DNA of 12,396 nt from JBBREP01 sp036501845. GTDB lineage: Bacteria; Actinomycetota; Acidimicrobiia; IMCC26256; PALSA-610. Made by a program: the position numbers and the translations under genes. Shown one piece after another: positions 1-5,204 of the stretch (position 1 is its first letter; each line of letters starts with the position of its first letter). The notes under the pieces were generated by a model. That model made no database searches, was not told the origin of the DNA, and saw only the letters and a program-made list of their open reading frames with translations. The DNA is taken from assembly GCA_036501845.1 (NCBI GenBank), contig DASXZO010000057.1, positions 1 to 12,396 of the forward strand. The letters are read 5' to 3'.

Positions 1-635
1 GCCGCCGCGGCGTCGCCGGCGATCGGTTGGGCCATCAGCGCGGCCATCTGTATGACCCCTGACGGCGACAAGCTCGAGAGGCGCACCTCGTGCGCGCGGG
101 CCGATCGCAGCACTTCGGCGACGGCGGCGGCGCGCTCGTCGACACGTGACGTGCCGGTGATCCGGAACGCCGCAACAATGAGCACCCGCGGTGCCACGAC
201 GGTGTCGAGCGCGCTTCCGAGCGCGGCGATCAGCACCGGGTCGACACGCTCGAGATCCTCGATCACGACGGCGAGCGGAGCGGTGTCGGCTCGCCGCGCC
301 AACGCGTGCCCGAGGGCCGAGCCGATCGCGCTAACGGGCGCGTCGCCGGCCGGCACCTCGTCGAGCAATGCTCCGAACGGGCTCGCACCACCCGACGAGG
401 CGCTGACCGCGACGCGCAGCCAATCGTCGCCGAGCGACGTGACGAATTCGCGGCACAGGCGTGACTTGCCGGTGCCGGCTTCGCCGGTGACGACCGCGCA
501 CTGACCCTCACCGGCGGCGACCCGGTCGGTGATGCGCCGCAAGAGCTCGAGCTGCGCGTCACGCTCGACGAGCGCCGGGCACGCGCCGGACCAGAGGCGT
601 CCGCTGTCGACACGACGGGGTGCATCGCTGTTCAA
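1..635 (-). CDS. AAA-type ATPase, probable LuxR/AfsR-like transcriptional regulator (N-terminal part; cut by window edge)
   Basis: Reading right to left, this frame stays open for 211 codons and leaves the window at base 1, so only the N-terminal part is visible. It shows a complete Walker A motif, GEAGTGKSR, about 45 residues in. A Walker B-like strand, LAVVIEDLERVDP, follows around residue 120, and later comes LSSLSPSGVIQMAALM. This order matches the ATPase module of large LuxR (LAL/MalT-like) and AfsR-type regulators, whose DNA-binding domain may lie at the missing C-terminus. In Walker B a Glu stands where the first of two acidic residues is usually Asp. An in-frame TGA lies 9 bp upstream, so the first usable start is TTG at 635; no good Shine-Dalgarno precedes it. 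It follows the SMP-30 gene by 14 bp, so it is probably the last visible gene of the operon. The ATPase assignment is firm; the regulator role is inferred from family resemblance. Confidence 0.72.
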   Translation of the reverse strand, partial: MNSDAPRRVDSGRLWSGACPALVERDAQLELLRRITDRVAAGEGQCAVVTGEAGTGKSRLCREFVTSLGDDWLRVAVSASSGGASPFGALLDEVPAGDAPVSAIGSALGHALARRADTAPLAVVIEDLERVDPVLIAALGSALDTVVAPRVLIVAAFRITGTSRVDERAAAVAEVLRSARAHEVRLSSLSPSGVIQMAALMAQPIAGDAAA

Positions 636-639
636 CGGT

Positions 640-649
640 GATCATGATC
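640..649. repeat. 10-bp palindrome in the SMP-30/ATPase gap
   Basis: GATCATGATC is a perfect palindrome filling most of the 14-bp gap between the SMP-30 stop and the TTG start of the ATPase gene. It could be a chance self-complementary run. It lies where the Shine-Dalgarno of the ATPase gene would be expected. Confidence 0.3.
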
Positions 650-1546
650 TCAGTACGCGGGGGCGACCGCCAGTGTCAGTCCGGGTGTCGGCATGTCGGG
701 CCACACCACGACATCGCCGGGGATCGCGTCGGTGGCGAAGAGCCAGCGCATCTCCGGGCCGCCGAAGCAGCAGTTGGTGGTCACTCCGTTGCCGGGGACG
801 GCGAGGAATTCGAGGTAGCTGCCGTCGGCATCGAGTACGCGGATGCCGTGCTCCACCGTCGACGCCACGTAGAAGCGACCCTCGACGTCGAGGCAAAAAC
901 CGTCGCCGCCGCCCGTGCCGAGGTGTTCGATCACCCACTCACGCGTGCCGTCGGCGTGCACGCGCTGCAAACCGGCCCGCTCCACCACCACGAGCTCACC
1001 GTCGCGATCGAGCGCGATCCCGTTGCAATAGTGGAAGTCGCGAGCCACCACGCGAGTGGAACCGTCGGGCGCATACGCGACGACGCGCCCGATGTCCTCG
1101 TCGGGCGGTGGGAGGTGCCCGGGATCGGTGAAGTAAACGGTGCCGTCGACATCGACGCACAGGTCGTTCGGTGCGTGAAACATGTCGTCGGTTGCATCAC
1201 CGCCCGCGAGATAGTGAACAGCGCCGTCGGTACGCGCGAGTTGGAGCCCGGGCGCAACCGGAACCATTGGCGGTGGCGGCGCGGCGAACACGTTGAGCGC
1301 GGCGAAGTCGATGCCGCCGTTCTGGGTGACAAGCACCGATCCATCGGCGGCGAGCGCCGCGCCGTTCGCGCCACCGCCAGTGACGGCGAAGCGCTCGTGG
1401 CGCTGCGCTTCGGGCCACACCCGGAAGAGCGCTCCGTCGGCCACGCTCGTCACGATCAACGAGTCGACGTCCCGGTCGGTGCCGGCCGGGCACCAGACCG
1501 GTCCTTCGCCGAAACGGATCCCGCGGGTGACGATTTCAGGTGTCAT
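650..1546 (-). CDS. SMP-30/gluconolactonase/LRE family protein (metal-dependent lactonase-like beta-propeller)
   Basis: This 298-residue protein has the usual family length and no signal peptide, so it should be cytoplasmic. The family folds as a six-bladed beta-propeller holding one divalent metal and mostly hydrolyses sugar or other lactones. The metal site is recognisable: E14 in RFGEGPVW, N175 in FHYCNGIALD and D215 in GGGDGFCLD. N127 in HAPNDLCVDVDG matches the substrate-side Asn of human SMP-30. Blade-like repeats of the form DG-x-hydrophobic recur (VDVDGTVYFTDP, LDRDGELVVVE, LDVEGRFYVAS). ATG at 1546 places E14 correctly, but the base run before it has no clear Shine-Dalgarno; translation may be coupled, or an internal leaderless promoter may exist. 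A proline run around residues 90-97 sits in a loop. The gene lies 52 bp after the metallo-beta-lactamase-fold gene, in the same orientation. The substrate cannot be told from sequence; a lactone or ester made upstream in the same operon is an inference. Confidence 0.9.
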   Translation of the reverse strand: MTPEIVTRGIRFGEGPVWCPAGTDRDVDSLIVTSVADGALFRVWPEAQRHERFAVTGGGANGAALAADGSVLVTQNGGIDFAALNVFAAPPPPMVPVAPGLQLARTDGAVHYLAGGDATDDMFHAPNDLCVDVDGTVYFTDPGHLPPPDEDIGRVVAYAPDGSTRVVARDFHYCNGIALDRDGELVVVERAGLQRVHADGTREWVIEHLGTGGGDGFCLDVEGRFYVASTVEHGIRVLDADGSYLEFLAVPGNGVTTNCCFGGPEMRWLFATDAIPGDVVVWPDMPTPGLTLAVAPAY

Positions 1547-1559
1547 ATACGCGCAGATT

Positions 1560-1573
1560 GCCAGCCGGCTGGC
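1560..1573. repeat. Perfect 14-bp palindrome between the MBL-fold and SMP-30 genes
   Basis: GCCAGCCGGCTGGC is exactly self-complementary. It sits 25 bp after the MBL-fold stop codon and 13 bp before the SMP-30 ATG. A further GCTGGC copy follows at 1584-1589, so alternative pairings of GCCAGC are possible. No T-run follows it on the minus strand, so it is not a classical terminator. It may be an intercistronic stem, an RNA-stability element or a protein-binding dyad. Confidence 0.45.
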
Positions 1574-1598
1574 GCGACGTCACGCTGGCTGGCGCTCG

Positions 1599-2321
1599 TC
1601 AGGTCCCGGCGTGCAGGCGGCCGGCGTATTCGGCGGCCAGTGCGAGCAAGGCCTTGCCGGCGTCATCGGAATACGACGAGCCGTGCATGATCGCGAGCGT
1701 CGCAGGCTCGAGATCGGCAAGGCCGCGGATCGTCGGTGCCGTCGCCGGCGTGAGGCACGTCGCGCCGAACATCTCTTCGGCGGCCATCGCCGGCCCGACG
1801 ACGTCGTCACCGGTGACCGCGGGCCCGTCGCCCACGTGGGTGAACAGGTCGCCACAGAACAGCGTGCGTGTGCTGTCTTCGAACATCACGTGGGCATCCC
1901 ATCCGTGGGGCACGTGTGGTGTGGGAATACTGCGCAGCACGCGGCCGCCGAGATCCACGCGCGCGTCGGGCACGAGTGCGATCGGTGAGCGATCGGCGAG
2001 ATCATTGACCGACGTCATGCAGCCGGTGGCGGTGTGCGCGACTTCGGCGTGCGGCGCGGCCGCCAGGAAGAGGTTCATCGCGCCGCACTCGTCGGCTTCG
2101 AGGTGACCGAAGGCAATGATCCTCAGACTCTCGAGCGGCATGACTGTCGCGATGGCAGCACTCACCGACGGGAACATTGCGCGCGGGCCGGTGTGGAACA
2201 GCGCCGGCTGTTCTGCGTCGATGAGGAACTGGTTGAACGTGAAACCGGTGGGCCCGATGTCGGGCACGAAGGTCGACAGGCGATAGATGCTGTCAGCGAT
2301 CTCGTCCACGCGAGTGTTCAT
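1599..2321 (-). CDS. Stand-alone ODP-type (oxygen-binding di-iron) metallo-beta-lactamase-fold protein
   Basis: This 240-residue protein has the metallo-beta-lactamase fold in the version found in flavodiiron proteins. That version uses H-x-E-x-D instead of HxHxDH. Here H73-L-E75-A-D77-E78 is followed by H139 (in PHVPHGWD), D158 (in LFCGDLFTH) and H213 (in IMHGSS), which gives every expected di-iron ligand. The family reduces O2 or NO, or serves as sensor or hydrolase. The usual C-terminal flavodoxin domain is absent: the protein stops about 25 residues after H213. Redox activity would therefore need a separate electron donor, and none is encoded nearby. ATG at 2321 is supported by GGAGA (2329-2333), seven bases upstream. 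The gene starts 27 bp after the MDMPI-like gene and precedes SMP-30. No signal peptide or membrane span is seen. The ODP subfamily call is strong; the reaction is unknown. Confidence 0.88.
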   Translation of the reverse strand: MNTRVDEIADSIYRLSTFVPDIGPTGFTFNQFLIDAEQPALFHTGPRAMFPSVSAAIATVMPLESLRIIAFGHLEADECGAMNLFLAAAPHAEVAHTATGCMTSVNDLADRSPIALVPDARVDLGGRVLRSIPTPHVPHGWDAHVMFEDSTRTLFCGDLFTHVGDGPAVTGDDVVGPAMAAEEMFGATCLTPATAPTIRGLADLEPATLAIMHGSSYSDDAGKALLALAAEYAGRLHAGT

Positions 2322-2348
2322 GTGATCGTCTCCATTCGAGTGAGCTGC

Positions 2349-3089
2349 TCAGAGCGGCAGCGGCTTGGTGAGCACGCCGGTGCCCGCCCGACGGCCGGAC
2401 AGCGTGCGAATGAAATCGATTGCGTCGATCTCGACGTGCTCGCCGCCAGTGCCGCTGCGGAAGGTTCCGCCGGCAATGCCGGTGAGGTCGAGATCGAACG
2501 GCACGTCGTGAATCTCCGCCCATTCGCGCACGATGTCGGCGACGAGCCGGCCGTCGTGCTCGGCGGTGCGGTGCATCGGCCGGCCGATTGCCTGGTGGAT
2601 GTCGATGCGGTGGCACCAGACATCGCGCGTGAACCCGACGTCGAGCAGATACTTCAGCGGCGCCCATCCGATGGGTGGTCCGAACGGGATCGGGAGGTGC
2701 CGAGCCGGCAGCGGTGTCGCCCACCGGCCGTGCACCGCCTTCGGTCCGACAGCCTTGAGTTCGGCAACGATCTCGTCGTTCGACAGCGCGGCTCGCTCGC
2801 GGATTTGCAGCTCGTTCATACCGTCGACCCAGTGGTGCGAGTCGATCTGCTTGTTGAGTGGCACGCCGCGCCTGAGCTGGTGCAGGAAGACCCGCACCGA
2901 CGCCTGCGCATCGGCACTGCCCAGCACGTGCAACGCGACCTTGCGGACGTCCCAGCCGGTGCAGTCAGTAGCCGTGGTCCAATCGTCGGGGCTCAGTGAT
3001 GCGACGGTGTCGGCGAAGCGTACGAACTCCTCTTCGGCGAGCCGTCGGGCCTCGGCCCGGTCGATGCGGTCGATCTGCTCGACGTTCAT
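2349..3089 (-). CDS. DinB/MDMPI-fold protein, maleylpyruvate isomerase N-terminal-domain family (mycothiol-dependent type)
   Basis: This 246-residue protein belongs to the mycothiol-dependent maleylpyruvate isomerase/DinB four-helix family, common in mycothiol-making actinobacteria. The N-terminal helix region ends in CTGWDVRKVALHVLG, whose H54 corresponds to the first metal-ligand His of the Corynebacterium enzyme. The late signature DVWCHRIDIHQAIGRP supplies D156 and H160 at the spacing of the family's Glu-x3-His pair; Asp replaces the usual Glu. Family members isomerise maleylpyruvate or transfer thiols, but most are uncharacterised, so no specific reaction is assigned. ATG at 3089 was chosen because AAGGAGC ends seven bases upstream and because it overlaps the TetR stop codon (ATGA, 4 bp), suggesting translational coupling. 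An open frame extends upstream to about 3389, but that part is a low-complexity shadow of the TetR gene. The position right after the repressor suggests it is a main target of that regulator. Confidence 0.87.
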   Translation of the reverse strand: MNVEQIDRIDRAEARRLAEEEFVRFADTVASLSPDDWTTATDCTGWDVRKVALHVLGSADAQASVRVFLHQLRRGVPLNKQIDSHHWVDGMNELQIRERAALSNDEIVAELKAVGPKAVHGRWATPLPARHLPIPFGPPIGWAPLKYLLDVGFTRDVWCHRIDIHQAIGRPMHRTAEHDGRLVADIVREWAEIHDVPFDLDLTGIAGGTFRSGTGGEHVEIDAIDFIRTLSGRRAGTGVLTKPLPL

Positions 3090-3667
3090 CGGGTGCTCCT
3101 TGCGATTGCGTCGTCGACCAGGAGGTCGACGAGTCGGTTGAGGTGACGAGACCATCGATTGCCACCGGGATCGTTGGCCATCTGCGTTTCGAGCAGCCCC
3201 GCCGTCATGGCGACGAGGCAGTCGATGTCGTCCTGGTCGCTCACGCCCGCGGCGTGCATGCATGCGACGGCGCGCCCTAGCGCCTGCTCGGCGAGCGCGT
3301 ACGACTCGGGCGACGGCGAGAAACCGGGAACGTGGCGCTCGAACAAGAGCTCGCAGCGGGCTGGGTCGGCGAGCGCGAAGCGCAGCCACATCCCGAGCAC
3401 CTTCTTCAGTGCCGCGCGCGAGTCGGAAGGAAGCTTCACGCGGTCGAACTCGTCGAGGAGTTCGCGGTTACCCGCCGCGAACATCGCGTCGTACAGAGCG
3501 TGTTTCGAAGCGAAGTACTCGTACAGCGAGGGCTGGCGGATCCCCACTTCGCGGGCAACGGCGTGCAGCGACAGACCGGCGATGCCATGTTCGCGTGCGA
3601 GCGCCCACGCCGCATCGACGATGGTGGCGATCCTCGCCTCGCGACGCTGTGTGACCGTGCCGACCAC
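3086..3667 (-). CDS. TetR/AcrR-family transcriptional repressor, probable autoregulator of the downstream operon
   Basis: This 193-residue protein has an N-terminal TetR-type helix-turn-helix. It resembles TetR itself closely over the reading head: GIAGLSLHAVAREVGIRQP then SLYEYF, against the tetracycline repressor's GLTTRKLAQKLGVEQP then TLYWHV. Q45, P46, Y49 and K55 align with TetR residues Q38, P39, Y42 and K48. H35 falls where TetR has R28. The ligand-binding half (about 70-193) is all-helical and not assignable to a ligand; it has W94, R96 and several His that could line a pocket. GTG at 3667 was chosen because GGGAGAGG (3675-3682) ends seven bases upstream. Longer frames run back into the neighbouring gene without a better start. 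The stop overlaps the next gene's ATG. Two tetO-like dyads and a promoter lie directly upstream, so autoregulation is likely. Confidence 0.92.
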   Translation of the reverse strand: MVGTVTQRREARIATIVDAAWALAREHGIAGLSLHAVAREVGIRQPSLYEYFASKHALYDAMFAAGNRELLDEFDRVKLPSDSRAALKKVLGMWLRFALADPARCELLFERHVPGFSPSPESYALAEQALGRAVACMHAAGVSDQDDIDCLVAMTAGLLETQMANDPGGNRWSRHLNRLVDLLVDDAIARSTR

Positions 3668-3674
3668 GAGGGTG

Positions 3675-3682
3675 CCTCTCCC
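3675..3682 (-). promoter_or_regulatory. Shine-Dalgarno deciding the GTG start of the TetR gene
   Basis: GGGAGAGG on the minus strand ends seven bases before GTG at 3667. It is the only strong ribosome site in the leader and fixes a start that would otherwise be uncertain. Confidence 0.7.
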
Positions 3683-3688
3683 GAGCTG

Positions 3689-3703
3689 CCTATCAGTAAT
3701 AGG
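3689..3703. promoter_or_regulatory. tetO-like operator 2 (distal, over the expected transcription start)
   Basis: CCTATCAGTAATAGG is a 15-bp dyad: CCTAT, five bases, ATAGG. It matches tetO2 of the classical tetracycline system (CCTATCAGTGATAGA, from general knowledge) at 13 of 15 bases. Its centre is 22 bp, about two helical turns, from the other copy. It would lie over or just after the start of transcription of the TetR gene. Confidence 0.75.
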
Positions 3704-3704
3704 A

Positions 3705-3732
3705 GTATTACCTATCAGCGATAGGCTGTCAA
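3705..3732 (-). promoter_or_regulatory. Promoter of the TetR operon
   Basis: On the minus strand a perfect -35 box TTGACA (3727-3732) is followed by a 16-base spacer and TAATAC (3705-3710) as the most likely -10; AATACT at 17 bases is the alternative. The spacer is almost entirely occupied by one tetO-like dyad, and a second lies just downstream. This layout fits repression by blocking polymerase. The -35 is clear; the -10 is weak. The promoter lies partly within the 3' end of the upstream membrane-protein gene. Confidence 0.65.
3711..3725. promoter_or_regulatory. tetO-like operator 1 (between -35 and -10)
   Basis: CCTATCAGCGATAGG has 6-bp arms (CCTATC/GATAGG) around AGC. It matches tetO2 at 13 of 15 bases. 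It shares the left half CCTATCAG with the other copy and sits between the -35 and -10 boxes. The stop codon of the upstream membrane-protein gene (3715-3717) lies inside it. Confidence 0.8.
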
Positions 3733-5070
3733 GGGTCGAGAAGATCTCGCGTCCACCGGCAGGACGGTGTCGAGCGTAAGCAGGAACGTGAGCAGGATCG
3801 CGATGCGCAGGATGATCGTGGCCGTCAGCGCGTGGCGGGTCTGTTCGATCGCGCCGCCGTTCCACAGCACGAACATGTGCGGGATCAGCGACGCGAGTAG
3901 CGCCGCGGTGAGGCCGACGATCGCGCGCCGCTCGCGGCGCGTGCGCCAGAGCCCTACGAGGAGCGCTGCGGCCAGGAACGTCAGCGGCCAGAACACGAGT
4001 TGGCGGGTGGGCGTGAGCCAGCGTTCGACGGCACGCGTGAGCGGGGAGCCGAAACGCTCGAATGCAGCGATCGGAGTGACGTTGCCCACGACCACAGCGG
4101 TGTTGCTCACCGGATCGGCGAATGTGGAACGAGCGTGGTGCGCGAGATATTCGGCGTACACCTCGGTGCCGTTGTGCTCGAGCCATGTGAACGCGGCGCG
4201 GTTGTGCACCACCACGCACCCGGCTCGCGGGGTCGGCCCCCAGCACTGTCCTCGGGCACTTGCGATCTGCGCCTCGGTGAGGGGCAGACCGTGCGACCGG
4301 AAGAACGCAGTCGCGTCACGACTCGGAAACACGCGGTATCCGAGAATGTCGCGCAGCGGTTCGTCGAATCGGTGCCCCGCCGACGATCCCAACGAAGTGA
4401 TCGCGCCGAGCACCACCATCGCGATCGCAACTGCGCCGATCGTCGCGTCGCGCCGGCGCCACCACCACAACGCCACACACACGGCGCCGAACACGAGGAG
4501 CAGACCGTTCGGGTCGCGTATGGCCGAGAAGAACACGGCGACCGCGATCACCGCGATCGCCCGCGGCCGGGTCGGGCTCGCGGCGAACCAGAGCAGTGCG
4601 GCGATGAGTAATACGGCGAGCGCCACGCTGAGCGATTCGGTGCCGATCACGAAGTCCCACTGCACGACGTTGGTGGAAAGGCCGAACAGCAGCACTGCGA
4701 TGAAACCGACGAACGCGACAGCGCGGTTCCGCAGAGTCGACCGCACCGCGTAGGCCAGCACCGTCCACGCGATCGCGCTCACAACGGTCTGCGTCCACAC
4801 GATGTGGCCGAGCGAGTGCCCGACCGTCTTGATGAACAGCGCCATCAGTGGTGGCCGGCTGCCGAACCACACGATGCTCGACCACAGCGGTGCACGACCC
4901 GCGGCGAGGTAGTCGCGGGAGTCGCTCCCCACCACGATCCGCGTGCCGACGGTGAGCGCGACCCGATACGCCACGTAGGCGATCGCGACGGCGGCCGCTG
5001 CGAGGTCGAGCCCACTCGTGCGTCGCAACGTGGTTGTCGGCGCGGGTTCGGCTGTGCTCTGCGTCGACAC
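3715..5070 (-). CDS. Polytopic membrane protein, GT-C glycosyltransferase-like (hypothetical)
   Basis: From the chosen start the protein has 451 residues and about ten or eleven hydrophobic spans. Spans lie near 21-43, 95-133, 145-163, 170-184, 188-227, 358-376, 383-400 and 414-434. A large loop from about 230 to 355 is probably extracytoplasmic and contains C276 and C285. Features shared with GT-C lipid-linked-sugar transferases are acidic residues after the first span (GSDSRDYLAAG, D50 and D53), a following SRPPLMALF segment, E145 in IGTESLSVAL, and EQTRHAL near residues 409-415. No specific family is named with confidence. The start is uncertain: GTG at 5070 or GTG at 5130, neither with a good Shine-Dalgarno. 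The frame beyond 5130 is an Arg-rich shadow of the divergent regulator gene. The gene ends inside the TetR operator, so read-through transcription from it into the operon is possible. Its acceptor and sugar are unknown. Confidence 0.75.
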   Translation of the reverse strand: MSTQSTAEPAPTTTLRRTSGLDLAAAAVAIAYVAYRVALTVGTRIVVGSDSRDYLAAGRAPLWSSIVWFGSRPPLMALFIKTVGHSLGHIVWTQTVVSAIAWTVLAYAVRSTLRNRAVAFVGFIAVLLFGLSTNVVQWDFVIGTESLSVALAVLLIAALLWFAASPTRPRAIAVIAVAVFFSAIRDPNGLLLVFGAVCVALWWWRRRDATIGAVAIAMVVLGAITSLGSSAGHRFDEPLRDILGYRVFPSRDATAFFRSHGLPLTEAQIASARGQCWGPTPRAGCVVVHNRAAFTWLEHNGTEVYAEYLAHHARSTFADPVSNTAVVVGNVTPIAAFERFGSPLTRAVERWLTPTRQLVFWPLTFLAAALLVGLWRTRRERRAIVGLTAALLASLIPHMFVLWNGGAIEQTRHALTATIILRIAILLTFLLTLDTVLPVDARSSRPLTAYR

Positions 5071-5174
5071 GATCGTCGAGTCTGCCAAAGCTCGCCGATG
5101 CCGGCGTGGCGCCGGAGCCGTGCCGTTCACCGGCCGGTCACCAGTCGGCAAGGTCGCCGTCGCTCTTCGGTGCG

Positions 5175-5180
5175 TACACT
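5175..5180 (+). promoter_or_regulatory. Candidate -10 box for the AfsR/SARP-type regulator
   Basis: TACACT, with a TG two bases further upstream, is the best -10 in the 134-bp gap between the divergent starts. No convincing -35 was found at 16-18 bp. If used, it would give a leader of roughly 18 bases before ATG at 5205. Otherwise this gap shows only the dyad listed below. Confidence 0.3.
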
Positions 5181-5182
5181 CG

Positions 5183-5197
5183 GCCACCCGAGGTGGC
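5183..5197 (+). promoter_or_regulatory. Inverted repeat enclosing the regulator's Shine-Dalgarno
   Basis: GCCACC-CGA-GGTGGC is a perfect 6-bp inverted repeat with a 3-base centre. Its right arm is the likely ribosome site: AGGTGG at 5191-5196 ends eight bases before ATG at 5205. As RNA it could form a short stem hiding the ribosome site; as DNA it could be an operator for a dimeric regulator. Confidence 0.5.
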
Positions 5198-5204
5198 GGG
5201 GAAG

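Noticed and set aside
620..2999. Long plus-strand frames opposite the SMP-30, MBL-fold and MDMPI genes
   Set aside because: They are typical high-GC shadow frames. The minus strand encodes recognisable families with active-site residues and ribosome sites.
3668..4246. N-terminal extension of the TetR frame
   Set aside because: It crosses the promoter and operators and reads as Arg/His-rich shadow of the membrane-protein gene. GTG 3667 has a strong ribosome site.
5034..5204. Upstream extension of the AfsR-type frame by 57 residues
   Set aside because: The added residues are low-complexity and antisense to the membrane-protein start. The winged-helix domain begins right at ATG 5205, which has AGGTGG upstream.
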